Positions 18,101 through 30,062 are shown, counted from the first letter of the stretch. The stretch: DNA of 64,000 nucleotides from Flavobacterium sp. CF136 (GCF_000282055.1 NZ_AKJZ01000016.1:144698-208697), one strand, 5' to 3'. The notes: generated from the letters alone by a model not told the origin. Numbers and translations: made by a program.

Positions 18101-19191
18101 GTCCCAATCCATAGATTATGGTTAGCATCTTCACAAAAAGAAAGGGTGTAATTAAGCGCTGGATTACCCTCAATATTTTTTATATGGCGAAAACAGCGTT
18201 TAGAATTTCCAATCATGCTTACCCCGCCGCGCAAAGTTCCAAACCATTTATTTTTATCCTTATCCTCATATAACCCCCAGACTGCATCACTCTTTAAAAT
18301 CTGCTGATCTCCCGCATCTTTGAACTGGACTGCTTTGTTTTGTTTGTCTATTTTAAATACTCCTGACCCATCCGTAGCGATATAAATCTCTTTATTTTTA
18401 TCAAATAAGATATTGGTAACTATTGCCTTATAATCAAGGATATTGTCTCCATAGTTCTTATGTTTTTCATCAAACTTAAATAATCCCTCATCTGTTCCTA
18501 TCCAAAGGCTGCCATTATCTTCACTTTTTAAATAATTTGCCTGCAACTTTTCACTGCAGATTGCTTCCATTAGTTGTGATTTTATCCAGTACTTATATAA
18601 ACCATGATTTTTAATAAAAATCCAGCAGAAGCCTTTTTCAGGAACTGGTTCTATACTTGTAACGTGGTACTGAAGTAACTTTTTACCTCTAATCTTTAAA
18701 TCTGCCTGCTTCCCGGTGTATTGCCCTTTCTTGAAAATTACCAACCCGGATTTTTCACATGCAGCCATCATACAGGAAGTTGAAAATGCTTTTATCTGCA
18801 CTATGCTTTCTTCCTTAATTAACTTTGTACTGCTGCCTATGGCAAGCTGAGAAACTTGTCCTGAAATTGAATTAAGCACACTTCCTCCATTTGCACTCCC
18901 TACCCAGATATTACCTAGTGAATCACCATCGATACAAAATATATAATTGGCCGCTATTGAATTTTCCTTGTTGACATCATTTCTGTAAACTTTAAAATTA
19001 TAACCATCATAACGGTTTAAGCCGTCATTAGTTCCAAACCAGATATACCCCTGACGTTCCTGATAAATACAGGTAACGGAATTATTGGATAACCCCTGAG
19101 AGATATCTAAAAAACGAACTAAATATTCCTGACTGTAAATAGAAAATGTTAACAGGTAAGTCAAAAAACTAATTTTAAACTTGTTTTTCAT
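15151..19191 (-). CDS. Hybrid two-component system (HTCS) glycan sensor-regulator
   Basis: A 1346-residue one-protein signalling system. A signal peptide is followed by about 14 reg_prop beta-propeller repeats (about 25-670; each with an IWFGT or LWIGT motif), then a Y_Y_Y domain (about 680-750), one membrane helix (about 758-780), a histidine kinase with phospho-His815 in YISHEFRTPLSL, an ATPase domain with DTGVGI and GFGIGL, a receiver domain with Asp1133 in LVLSDISMEG, and an AraC-type DNA-binding domain (about 1235-1335). The periplasmic propellers bind an oligosaccharide, and the AraC part switches on genes for its use. It lies between the uronide operon and the BNR_4 gene and probably controls both flanks, including the operon at 23255-27502. 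Confidence 0.95.
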   Translation of the reverse strand: MKNKFKISFLTYLLTFSIYSQEYLVRFLDISQGLSNNSVTCIYQERQGYIWFGTNDGLNRYDGYNFKVYRNDVNKENSIAANYIFCIDGDSLGNIWVGSANGGSVLNSISGQVSQLAIGSSTKLIKEESIVQIKAFSTSCMMAACEKSGLVIFKKGQYTGKQADLKIRGKKLLQYHVTSIEPVPEKGFCWIFIKNHGLYKYWIKSQLMEAICSEKLQANYLKSEDNGSLWIGTDEGLFKFDEKHKNYGDNILDYKAIVTNILFDKNKEIYIATDGSGVFKIDKQNKAVQFKDAGDQQILKSDAVWGLYEDKDKNKWFGTLRGGVSMIGNSKRCFRHIKNIEGNPALNYTLSFCEDANHNLWIGTDGGGLRFWNRAKNTFTKFTENDGLSSNFIPGIVLDDIYLWVATWDGGLNKINTLNRKVEHYNLYNPVTKHKERSIWFVFKDSKNIIWSATKEGTLYYRNPLSKKFEVFDSGISGVLCISESSDGHLWVGNYTDLIEINTVTKKINRTKIGYPIRCILEDKKSNFWIGTSEGGLLKFNRKNKSFTRFTTIEGLPSNIVLRILEDKKGYLWLSTYKGISKFNPEKKKFHNFTASDGLQSNQFSYNAGLILSSGEFIFGGINGFNIFFPGSIKEINRHYKVLLDDVQVNNSSVLGNMNYFKIKSRDQKILKLPFDQTTLSLDFVALDYENTDKIKYAYYLEGWDEHWNYVSNRNARYSRLYEGTYQFKVKTTDNYGNWGKEITLIEIQVLPPWHRSWWAYMLYILAGAGVVFMYIRHNKSKERMRYEVKLAQMENRKEKEFSEKQISMFTYISHEFRTPLSLIINPIKKIIKQQNKTGEVSPELLVANRNARRLLSLMDQLLLFRRAENDADQLVLSEINLNKLCDEVYQYFTQQAKSRKIKYDILLPQETVYIIGDNEKIEISLFNIVSNAFKYTLAEGEILLSLESNNEEAIIKIKDTGVGISEDEIDNIYDKFRQINFNNSPGKGFGIGLFVVKHFIEKHFGYINCSSRIGEGTEFKIFLKKGRDHFSDLPLTDHSVKMSRIVKELAAETVYNQKNTGFSKDTDINILSKLKDDVVSEKKSILIIDDNEEIRNYLMELFSDDYLTYSAENGFDGYEMVNKILPDLVLSDISMEGLNGLELCKKIKSSEGINHILVILLTASSNPETQLQGISDGADDYITKPFDDDILKAKVETLLRNRSQLKNYFLDSITLNPHSQKVPTETADFLKKCIEVIEKNLANQQFNIKQFSIEMGMSHTRLYTKIKEISGQTLNGFIRSVRLRRAAVLLLTEDIRISHAASQVGMEDVKHFREQFVKLYGMTPSEFIKKYRNSFNSELNIIQKL

Positions 19192-19246
19192 AAGTGAGTA
19201 CTTAACTAAATATTAAATTATACTTCCGGAAATCATTGTCATCCTG

Positions 19247-19385
19247 ATTCGATTCGGCTATGCTTATACTAAGCGAAGCCGAAGAGCTTTTTTACATGCA
19301 AGGACTCCGACTAAGTTTATCCTGAGCGAAGCCGAATCGAATAGACTCAGCCTGACACCTATTTTAATACACCCAACGAGTTAAA
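19247..19385. repeat. Palindromic intergenic repeat, copy 1
   Basis: ATTCGATTCGGCT (19247-19259) is matched by its reverse complement at 19331-19343, so the element can fold into a long stem. It ends with ACACCCAACGAGTTAAATA (about 19370-19388), which is the reverse complement of the start of the copies at 31717 and 63911. The inner part (CCTGAGCGAAGCCGAA) resembles the reverse complement of TTCGACTCCGCTCAG in those copies. It fills most of the gap between the HTCS and BNR_4 genes. Confidence 0.65.
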
Positions 19386-19468
19386 TAATATTCGAGGTGT
19401 AAGCAGAAAATAAACGGAGAGTTTTTCGTCTCAATTATATTCTGCTTAAATAATAAATCGTTGACTCG

Positions 19469-20800
19469 CTATTTAGTTACGGGTATTTTTTGCAATTCCA
19501 GAATCTGAACTGGCTGAGCTTCTACAGCAGACAGTCCTTCCCCATCAGCCTGGTTTACATTTTGAGAAAAAATATGCAGCTGTGTTTTTTCCTTCCAAAG
19601 TTCTTTATCAAAATTTGGCTCCCACTGTCCTACTGAAGAATCTGTAATATCAGTGATTTTCCAATGTTTTTTGTTCAGATTGATTGATGCCAGGCTAATT
19701 TTACTGCCTCTTTCTTCAGATCTGAAAAGCAGATAGAGCATCGATTTATTCATAAGAATCTCAGGACGTGAAATTGGAATCCTTTTGGTTCCTCCTCCTC
19801 CTAAAATAAATGATTTTTCTTGAAAATCAGTATCAATCAGGTTCCATTTTCCTTTATCCAAAAAGACAATTTTATATTGAGGTACTTCATTAACAGCCCA
19901 ATAACTTGCTATATACGGGTTACCAAATTCATCTGTAGTCATCGAAGTCTGATTAATTAAACTGCTGTTCTGCGGTATACTCCAGGCCAGTTCGGCTGTT
20001 GCCTTTGTGATTGGGAGCGAATAGTTCTCTCCATTGGATTTTTTCCAGGTCTGTCCCCAATCTGCTGAAAAAGCATAACAAATGTCATGATTAGTTGAAA
20101 CATCCCAGCTTTCGCGCCATACCCATGAAAGATAAATTCCTTTTTTGTTTACGCAGATCTGCCAGTAAGCACTTCGCTCGTTTTCTCCATCAATTAAATT
20201 ATTTTGCAGCTGCTGCCACTGTTTGGTTTTTATATCATATAATTTCATAATCATATTCCCCCGGCCAGAAGCACCAGAACGGTAACAGAATAACAATTTA
20301 CCATTTGGCAGATTGTGAAATTCCGGATAAGTCACCTTAAGTTCTTCATTTCCTGTCATGGACTGCTCTTCACCCAGTTCCAGGCTAAATGGTACTTTAC
20401 TTTTTGCATAACGAAGACGGGTATCATGCTGATCCCAGCTTACATGAAGATACCCGTCAATATCTACCGCAATACTGATACTGTTATGGGCATCTTTTAC
20501 ATTCCCGCTGTAAGGTGTAATTACTTTTTCCCACTTAGCTGAATTCAGCCTGCGCTTTGCCAAAACCATCTTGCCTTCAGGATTGTAATAAGCAGTATAT
20601 TGAATATTTTTAAATGTAGTTATGGCACTATTCCTAAAAATAACCGTATTGACCGAGTTGTTACTCCATCCCGGACCAATTTCACTGACTGTAGTTTTTA
20701 GCTGTGCATTAGTTTTGAAAGAAGATAAAATTAAAAGAAAAAAAAGCCATTCAATGATTACAAATTTTGTTTGGAGCCGACTGCGTAAATAATTAAGCAT
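19469..20800 (-). CDS. Secreted BNR_4-type beta-propeller protein (lyase or rhamnosidase-like)
   Basis: A 443-residue protein with a hydrophobic leader (about 13-33, ending in TNAQ). Repeated blades carry the BNR_4 landmarks: KDAHNSISIAVDIDGYLHVS (His105), WDQHDTRLRYAKS (His125), TYPEFHNLPNGKLLFCYRSG, YWQICVNKKGIYLSWVWRES, and PEILMNKSMLYLLFRSEERG. This fold includes ulvan lyases of PL24/PL25 and rhamnosyl-glucuronidases of GH145. A lyase would supply the unsaturated uronides that the GH88 at 11476 uses, but the exact activity cannot be read from sequence. It lies upstream of the HTCS in the same direction. Confidence 0.75.
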   Translation of the reverse strand: MLNYLRSRLQTKFVIIEWLFFLLILSSFKTNAQLKTTVSEIGPGWSNNSVNTVIFRNSAITTFKNIQYTAYYNPEGKMVLAKRRLNSAKWEKVITPYSGNVKDAHNSISIAVDIDGYLHVSWDQHDTRLRYAKSKVPFSLELGEEQSMTGNEELKVTYPEFHNLPNGKLLFCYRSGASGRGNMIMKLYDIKTKQWQQLQNNLIDGENERSAYWQICVNKKGIYLSWVWRESWDVSTNHDICYAFSADWGQTWKKSNGENYSLPITKATAELAWSIPQNSSLINQTSMTTDEFGNPYIASYWAVNEVPQYKIVFLDKGKWNLIDTDFQEKSFILGGGGTKRIPISRPEILMNKSMLYLLFRSEERGSKISLASINLNKKHWKITDITDSSVGQWEPNFDKELWKEKTQLHIFSQNVNQADGEGLSAVEAQPVQILELQKIPVTK

Positions 20801-21005
20801 ATGAGGTTAAGTTTTGGTGGTTACAAACAAATGTAATTAGAAGAATTAAAAAAACAAACCTGTACCTTCCAGTTTGTGTAGCCAAAATTCTAAAATATAA
20901 AGCAGGGTATGCTTCTCATTTTTTTTTAATCTGTACATTTATTTGACTAAATCTTTTTGTATACAAAATTTAATATTTTCAAATATTTTATTAGGAATAA
21001 ATCTA

Positions 21006-21013
21006 TATATTTG
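21006..21013 (+). promoter_or_regulatory. Bacteroidota -7 promoter box
   Basis: TATATTTG matches the TAnnTTTG consensus exactly and stands 32 bp before the ATG at 21046. No clear -33 TTG was found at the ideal distance. It would drive the two + strand lipoprotein genes. Confidence 0.5.
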
Positions 21014-21045
21014 GCGCTTATTAACCTCTAATCATTTTGAGCCAA

Positions 21046-22584
21046 ATGTTGAAATATTTAATCTGTTTTATACTATCGATACTTTTAATATCCTGTAATA
21101 ACGAAGAACTAGGAAAGAATAATACAAGCGTAGATTTAGAACAGGTAAAAAAAGATTTAGAATTAAATAAATTTTCTAATGTAAATATTGCTGAAAATGT
21201 AGCTGTAAATTGGGAAAACATAAAGGAAACAGAGAAAAGTAATTTTAAAATCACTGAGATTTCGGCTTACGAAAAATCAATAAGTACACTGGAATCTGAT
21301 TTTTTACAGAACCATTTAAAATATCAGATTGTTACAATTGAGTCTGAAGGACAATTATATTCTTATTTTGTAGAAGTGTATACGAATAAAGGCAGCAATG
21401 TTTATCCTGAAACCATTACCAAACTAAATGATTTTACGGGAACATTAAATGTGTTTCTTTTAAATGGAGAAAATTTGGGGTCAGTAGCGATATATAAAGG
21501 AAAAGCCAGAAATATTTCAGAGAATAATAATCTGAATGTTTTGGAAGAGAGTATTAATGCTTTCGCAACTAAATCTGATGCCACGAATAAAATGCCCCAG
21601 TGCGGAGGAAATTATACGGTAATTATCGATCAAACTATTTCTCGTTATGATGTCTGGACTGTTGGGGATAGAATTGTGGCGATTAATTATGTTGGGACAA
21701 CAACAACAAGGACATCAAGTATTATGCCTTTTCCCTGTGATGGTAGTAATAATAAAGAAGATATATTAAATCAGAGATTGGAATTCTATAATTATAAAAA
21801 TGGTTCTGGGGGCTCAACTTCCGCACCAACATCTGCACAAATTGCTGCTGCATTAGAAGAGCAAATCGATGGCTCGCAGCTTGACCCATGTACAAAGGCA
21901 GTTTTAGAGAAACTAAAAAACTTGACACAAAATGATATTGCGAACATTTTTGAGAAGTTTGGAGTCCCGATTAATGGAACTTATACTTTAAAAATAGTAA
22001 TAGGAACAACAAGTATGACGGTGGCATTAGCAGATACAAGACGGGTGAGCAAAAATAATTATCTCATAACAATAAGTGAACCATATCTAAAAGGAACAGA
22101 AAACAATCAAAGACCACCTACAGATTTAGCAATAGCTGCAATAGTTATTCACGAGATAATTCATGCCCATTTCTTTGCATTGTATGATGATTTTCATAAT
22201 AATGGCAATATTTGTGCATACGACAATTATGATTGTTTATTTATGGAATATGCTTCTAAAAATTTTGAAGGAACTACAGACCCTCAACATTCACAAATGT
22301 TTGAGAATTATATAGATGTAATGGCAAATGCTTTACAAGAGTTTCAGACTGGAATCCCAGTTTCAAATACAGGAAAAGCAGACCTTTTTTATCATGATCT
22401 GGCTCTTTCAACTATGACAGGTACGCAAATTTTTAAAGATCGCTATCCTTTAGATTACAGTGCCCCAAATTATGAAGAAAGAAGAAGAATAGTAAATAAT
22501 CGTACAGCAGAAGACAAAAATATAACTATTGATGATGCAGAAAATGGAAAATATATACCCAAAGGCAAATCCTGTACTAATTAA
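21046..22584 (+). CDS. Lipoprotein with zinc-metalloprotease motif, function unknown
   Basis: A 512-residue protein. I chose ATG at 21046; an in-frame TTG at 21037 would add three residues. The leader ILLISCNNEE gives a lipid-modified Cys. The middle (about 185-260) includes a CGGNYTVIIDQ segment and a Gly/Ser/Thr-rich stretch near GSGGSTSAPTSA, likely a linker. The last third has VIHEIIHAHFFALYDD, an HExxH site (His369, Glu370, His373), with a Glu-containing segment (CLFMEYASKNFEG) about 30 residues later that could give the third ligand. I do not recognise a named family. It is followed 9 bp later by another lipoprotein gene. Both are inserted between glycan genes read on the other strand. 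Confidence 0.75.
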   Translation: MLKYLICFILSILLISCNNEELGKNNTSVDLEQVKKDLELNKFSNVNIAENVAVNWENIKETEKSNFKITEISAYEKSISTLESDFLQNHLKYQIVTIESEGQLYSYFVEVYTNKGSNVYPETITKLNDFTGTLNVFLLNGENLGSVAIYKGKARNISENNNLNVLEESINAFATKSDATNKMPQCGGNYTVIIDQTISRYDVWTVGDRIVAINYVGTTTTRTSSIMPFPCDGSNNKEDILNQRLEFYNYKNGSGGSTSAPTSAQIAAALEEQIDGSQLDPCTKAVLEKLKNLTQNDIANIFEKFGVPINGTYTLKIVIGTTSMTVALADTRRVSKNNYLITISEPYLKGTENNQRPPTDLAIAAIVIHEIIHAHFFALYDDFHNNGNICAYDNYDCLFMEYASKNFEGTTDPQHSQMFENYIDVMANALQEFQTGIPVSNTGKADLFYHDLALSTMTGTQIFKDRYPLDYSAPNYEERRRIVNNRTAEDKNITIDDAENGKYIPKGKSCTN

Positions 22585-22593
22585 ATTATTAAG

Positions 22594-23202
22594 ATGAAAA
22601 ATTATATATACTGTTTATTAAGTTTGTTATTTATTTCCTGTGCTTCCAGAAGTATAGAAAATGAAGTTATCAACGATTTTATAAAAGAGCAAGCGGACTT
22701 GAGAAATTACTATAATATAGTTGTAGAAGAGGCACCATCACGCATACTTCCTTTAGATTATTATGAAAAAGCGTATGAAGACAGAAATATTCGTTTAGGC
22801 GATGAAATAAGAATAATGCCTAATGGGTATCCTCCTTACATCTGGCCTATAGATATTTTAGAAATCAAAGCTTTAAAAGAAAAATACAAAAATGACACAA
22901 TTGCTTATTATTGGAAAAAAAAGGATTTTATCAGGAAAAATTTTGCGGATAAGGATTTTAAACTTTTAAAAATTAATGAACGTCTTGTTCCAAATACTCC
23001 AGATTTCAAAAAATATGCTGCAGGTTATGGTTTACTAATTTCAAAACCAATAGTTAGCAATAATAAATATGCCTTGTTTTATTATTCTCCCTATGTTATT
23101 GGTGGTCATACTGGTGAGGGGCCTAAAGTCATTTTGATGGAGAAATTAGACGGAAGATGGAAAACAATTAAGACTTATTCAGATCCTAATGTTATTAATT
23201 AA
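22594..23202 (+). CDS. Hypothetical lipoprotein
   Basis: A 202-residue protein with a clear lipobox (LLFISCASRS, Cys16). The body is rich in Lys, Tyr and Asp, with the segments YYFNIV-like strands near residue 38, IRIMPNGYPPYIWPIDILEIKALKEKY, and a C-terminal beta-rich part (YALFYYSPYVIGGHTGEGPKV). I do not recognise the family. It starts 9 bp after the HExxH lipoprotein, so both are probably made together and may act together at the envelope. It converges with the GH43 gene. Confidence 0.7.
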   Translation: MKNYIYCLLSLLFISCASRSIENEVINDFIKEQADLRNYYNIVVEEAPSRILPLDYYEKAYEDRNIRLGDEIRIMPNGYPPYIWPIDILEIKALKEKYKNDTIAYYWKKKDFIRKNFADKDFKLLKINERLVPNTPDFKKYAAGYGLLISKPIVSNNKYALFYYSPYVIGGHTGEGPKVILMEKLDGRWKTIKTYSDPNVIN

Positions 23203-23254
23203 CTATTTCATGTTAAATGTAAAAAGTAACATCATTTTTTATAAGCTGCCTGGC

Positions 23255-24379
23255 CTATAAATCATTTAATGTCCATTGCTCCTTCCAATATAAGACCGGA
23301 TGCCCGTTTTCCATTTTTAATGGGAGCCATACATAGCGTCCGTCTCTCGGGTTCTTTGGTCTCCAGCGGTCTGCCATAAAAATAAAAGCATTTTTCTTTC
23401 CTGCTACTGGCAGTATGTATGTACTTTGCGACTCAAAAGTAGTTTCGACACCTTCTCCTCTGCAGGGATTACCGAGTTTCTCCCAAGGTCCCCAAATTGA
23501 GGAGGCCTTAAAAGAACGGGCAGCATTGGGATCCCATCCTGTACAACCTGAAGTAATCATATAATAAATCCCGTCTTGTTTATATATTGCCGGAGCTTCA
23601 TTATGGCCTGCAGGAGCGATTGTAATATATTTACCTTTAAAATCCAGATAGTCATCTGTCAGTTCACTTAAATGCAGTGTAAGGTTTTCTTCCGATGAAT
23701 GAATATGGTACGCTTTTCCGTCGTCATCGACAAAAATCTGCATATCCCTTGACATTTGACCTGCTGTAAAATCCCTGCGGACAAAGAGGCCTTCTTCAAC
23801 TGATTTTCTCCACTCAGGTGTCCACCATTTCAGGGTTCCTTCACCTGCCATCGATTTTTTCCATTCTTCTTTAAATCCTATAGGCCATTTACCAGCATTC
23901 GGACGGTATGACTTAATAAAAGTATATGGTCCTGCCGGATTTTTGCTTACTGCTACAGCTGTTCTGGAAGCTTTGTAACTTTGTCCTTTTAGTTCCAAAT
24001 GAAACCACATTACATATTTCTTAGTTTTTGAATTATAGATTACTTTTGGACGTTCAATAATGCATCCTGAAGTAATTTCCGAATTTGGATCATTTGAAAC
24101 AGGCAATGCTATCCCTTCATTTTTCCAATTATAAAGATCTTTAGAAGAGTAACAGGTAACCCCGACACGTGCATCATTTGTTTCGCCCTTATGTTCTCCA
24201 AACCAATAATATATCCCTTTAGTGTAAAGAACACCACCGCCATGAGCATTGATATGAACACCATCGGTATCCTTCCAAATCTCACCGGGATGGATACTGG
24301 ACGCTTTTTCATTTTGGGATTGGGACTTTAAACAAAAAAATAGAAATCCGCTAAACAATAGTAATTTGATATATTTCAT
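23255..24379 (-). CDS. Secreted GH43-family enzyme
   Basis: A 374-residue five-bladed propeller protein with a signal peptide (about 1-21, ending in KSQSQ). The motif WKDTDGVHINAHGGGVLYTKGIYYWFGE is that of GH43 subfamilies close to exo-beta-1,3-galactanases (GH43_24/GH43_34 kind). APAIYKQDGIYYMITSGCTGWDPN and a Glu-bearing region GEGVETTFESQSTYILP follow in order. In some relatives the usual catalytic base is replaced, so activity should be judged with care. It follows the LacZ-type gene by 39 bp in one leftward operon, which together suggests beta-galactoside side chains or a galactan. Confidence 0.85.
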   Translation of the reverse strand: MKYIKLLLFSGFLFFCLKSQSQNEKASSIHPGEIWKDTDGVHINAHGGGVLYTKGIYYWFGEHKGETNDARVGVTCYSSKDLYNWKNEGIALPVSNDPNSEITSGCIIERPKVIYNSKTKKYVMWFHLELKGQSYKASRTAVAVSKNPAGPYTFIKSYRPNAGKWPIGFKEEWKKSMAGEGTLKWWTPEWRKSVEEGLFVRRDFTAGQMSRDMQIFVDDDGKAYHIHSSEENLTLHLSELTDDYLDFKGKYITIAPAGHNEAPAIYKQDGIYYMITSGCTGWDPNAARSFKASSIWGPWEKLGNPCRGEGVETTFESQSTYILPVAGKKNAFIFMADRWRPKNPRDGRYVWLPLKMENGHPVLYWKEQWTLNDL

Positions 24380-24418
24380 TTTTTAAACCGCATTTTTAAT
24401 TTAATTGAACCGCCTTAA

Positions 24419-27547
<3,129 letters not shown>

Positions 27548-27721
27548 TTATTCCTAATATATTAATAGATTGAGAAGCAGTTTTTACGTGTCCTTACTTT
27601 CCTTCCGGATAATTTTTGACACTATATTACTCCAAGAAGATTTGTAGTTGTCCTTAAAAAAACCTTGAATTCTCAAACATTATACAAAAAGCAAATTAAA
27701 ATACTATCAATAAACTTAACA

Positions 27722-27752
27722 GGGGGCAAAATCATAAATTAGAGGGGTTAAA
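27722..27752 (-). promoter_or_regulatory. Candidate HTCS operator, copy 2 (GGGGG-N17-GGGG)
   Basis: GGGGGCAAAATCAT at 27722-27735 and GGGGTTAAA at 27744-27752 repeat the layout of 15045-15075 in the same orientation to the gene. It lies 220 bp upstream of the LacZ-type start. The rest of the 508-bp gap 27503-28010 is AT-rich with no supported gene. A short CTCTTAA/TTAAGAG hairpin near 27930 has no T-run. Confidence 0.4.
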
Positions 27753-28010
27753 TTAACATTCTAAATTAAGATATAAAATAAAAAAACGACCTTATTTTAA
27801 CATTTTCAATAATTATAATTAAAAATTATAAACAACTCTTTAATTTTTAATGTTTTAATATTAAAAATTAAATTTCTCTTTAGTATATATTAAAGAAAAA
27901 AAATATTAGAACAGAAAGAATATGCTCTTAATTTTAAGAGTACAAAAAAGTAAAAAATATGGTATAGAATTTTAGATTTATGCTTTTATTCTAGTGAACA
28001 ACACGGTAAA

Positions 28011-29939
28011 TTATCTTTGTTTTAAATTAACAGTAGCTTCAAAAGGAGAAGCAGGTAAATTTTCTTTGTTATATAAATTAGCATCCGAGGGATTGTCTGC
28101 CCATGCATATCTAACTTTTGAAGGATTTGTTATTGAATCATTCCAAATTACAACTTTGTCACCTTCAATAACAGCATTTGCCCAGACAAATTTACCATCG
28201 TCGCCTGCAATTGCAAAACCTTTTAATGGAAGGTTATCTTTACTGATTAAGCCGGTTCCAATATCCGTAAAACTCAGAATCAGTCTGTTTCCTTTTTGTT
28301 CAGCTGCTTTAAAAACCGGACCGGAAGCAACTAGATTTTTCTCGCCATAAACCAATTTTCTTGCCTGCAATGCTAATCTTCTGCCCACATCATATTTATT
28401 TAAGGGATGAATATCATTCCATTCTCCTAAGTCTATTGTTACGGTCATTCCTGTATTTGGAACTTTTAAAGTATTAAGCTGTTGTTGTCTTAATGCAGCC
28501 CAATTACTTTCTCCCGGTTCTGGTTTCGGGTCCATAAAATTAGGAAGCTGAACAAACAAAAACGGTAGTTTTTCCTGATGCCATTGTTCTCTCCAATTAG
28601 CAATTAACGTTTCCATTAATGCTAAATATTCAGACGGGTTTTTTGTACTCGATTCACCCTGATACCAAAGCACACCTTTTATCGGATAATTTTTTAATGG
28701 CGCAATCATAGCATTATAAAGCCCGACAGGCTTCCATCTTACAAAAGTCTGTCCTGGCAGCGGAAGCATTTTTGTCCCTAATTTATATTTCCATGACCCT
28801 TTTAAATCAATCGAATCATTTCCAAATGTCAGTTCGTATGGCTTTTCTGTTACAAAACCTCCTTTTCCTGTGTTGTTTATAACCCGAATAGCAATTTCGT
28901 TTTTACCTTCTTTTAAAATGTCAGCGTTAAAAGAATAAATTCTCGGCGGATACATATAAGATGTTGTTCCAACGAAATTTCCATTAACGTATACTGAATC
29001 CGCATCTACGATTCGGCCTAAAACCAATTTTGCAGTAGCTGTATTTACTTTTGCAACGGTAAACTCCTTTCTGAACCAAACTGCCCCATTAACATTTCCA
29101 AGTTCATTGTCTGCCCAATAACCCGGAATATTCATTGTTTTCCAATCAGAATCCTCTAATTCAGGTTCTGACCATTTATTTTTTAATCCGATATCTGTAT
29201 TGTTTAATAATTGATACCAATTGCTGCTCACCTTTCGGTCATTTTCATCAATCTGTTTTTCTAATGTTCCGTCTTTAAATTTTAGATATTCCTGATAATA
29301 TTCAGGGAATTTCTTTATTCCGTCTTCATTTATCCAGGATTCAGCAGGTGAACCGCCCAAAGCACTGTTAATTAATCCGATTGGAATTTTATATTTTTCA
29401 TAGATTTCACTGGCAAAAAAATATCCAACACCCGAAAACTGCAAAACACTAACCGGGTTTGTCGAAATCCATTCGCCTGACGAAAAATCAGATTTTTGAC
29501 TTTCAAAAAAATATTGATCCGGAACTAAAAATTGCCTGATATTAGAATTGTCTGCTTTTGCTATAATATCTTTGTATTTGTACTTAAGGCGTTCCATCGG
29601 AAGTTCCATATTAGACTGCCCGGAACAAACCCAAACATCCCCAAAAAGAATATTTTTAAGCACAATCGTATTACTGGCTTTTAAAGTCATTTCATAAGGT
29701 CCACCGGCTTTTTGTGTTGGCAATACAATCATCCATTTTCCATCTTCACCAGCTAAGGCTTTATAGGTCTTATGATTAAAATCAAGCTCCACTTTTTCCT
29801 TTGGCGATGCCCAGCCCCAAATATTGACCTTAACATCACGCTGTAAAATCATTCCATCGCTTATTAAACGTGGCAATTTTATTTGAGAAAAGAGACTTAC
29901 ACTTAAAAATAGTGCAACAAACAATGCTATTTTTTTCAT
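28011..29939 (-). CDS. Secreted sialate O-acetylesterase-like (SASA/SGNH) esterase
   Basis: A 642-residue protein from ATG 29939 (signal peptide MKKIALFVALFLSVSLFSQ); an in-frame ATG at 29981 would put 14 non-signal residues first. The catalytic Ser is in VCSGQSNMELPM (about 105), VLWYQGESS carries the oxyanion Gly, and WNDIHPLNKYD carries the Asp-X-X-His pair. A GH2-like jelly-roll insert (about 275-385: WFRKEFTVAK, YVNGNFVGTT) splits the esterase domain, as is usual for this family. Members remove acetyl groups from sugars, including xylan and sialic acids. It follows the GH35-type gene on the same strand and borders both carbohydrate blocks. Confidence 0.9.
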   Translation of the reverse strand: MKKIALFVALFLSVSLFSQIKLPRLISDGMILQRDVKVNIWGWASPKEKVELDFNHKTYKALAGEDGKWMIVLPTQKAGGPYEMTLKASNTIVLKNILFGDVWVCSGQSNMELPMERLKYKYKDIIAKADNSNIRQFLVPDQYFFESQKSDFSSGEWISTNPVSVLQFSGVGYFFASEIYEKYKIPIGLINSALGGSPAESWINEDGIKKFPEYYQEYLKFKDGTLEKQIDENDRKVSSNWYQLLNNTDIGLKNKWSEPELEDSDWKTMNIPGYWADNELGNVNGAVWFRKEFTVAKVNTATAKLVLGRIVDADSVYVNGNFVGTTSYMYPPRIYSFNADILKEGKNEIAIRVINNTGKGGFVTEKPYELTFGNDSIDLKGSWKYKLGTKMLPLPGQTFVRWKPVGLYNAMIAPLKNYPIKGVLWYQGESSTKNPSEYLALMETLIANWREQWHQEKLPFLFVQLPNFMDPKPEPGESNWAALRQQQLNTLKVPNTGMTVTIDLGEWNDIHPLNKYDVGRRLALQARKLVYGEKNLVASGPVFKAAEQKGNRLILSFTDIGTGLISKDNLPLKGFAIAGDDGKFVWANAVIEGDKVVIWNDSITNPSKVRYAWADNPSDANLYNKENLPASPFEATVNLKQR

Positions 29940-29960
29940 TGAATATTCTTTTTTAGAAGT

Positions 29961-30055
29961 TTTTTGCCACGAATTACACAAATCTGCACAAATTATTTTT
30001 TTGAATCTTGCTAATAATTTAAATTTGTGAGAATTCGTGTAATTCGTGGCAAAAA
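29961..30055. repeat. Palindromic element with 19-bp arms
   Basis: TTTTTGCCACGAATTACAC (29961-29979) is the exact reverse complement of GTGTAATTCGTGGCAAAAA (30037-30055), with 57 bp between. It fills the gap between the SASA and GH35 genes. Read on the - strand the second arm is followed by As, not Ts. It differs in sequence from the repeats at 19247, 31717 and 63911. Confidence 0.75.
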
Positions 30056-30062
30056 AATCTTA

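Noticed and set aside
21037..21045. TTG start for the HExxH lipoprotein
   Set aside because: An ATG three codons later gives a normal lipoprotein leader and is the more likely start.
23209..23240. Weak hairpin (ATGTTA/TAACAT) and T-run after the second lipoprotein gene
   Set aside because: The 6-bp AT-only stem is too weak to call a terminator, though it is in a likely place between convergent genes.
27925..27945. CTCTTAA/TTAAGAG hairpin downstream of the SASA gene
   Set aside because: No T-run follows on the strand that would need it.
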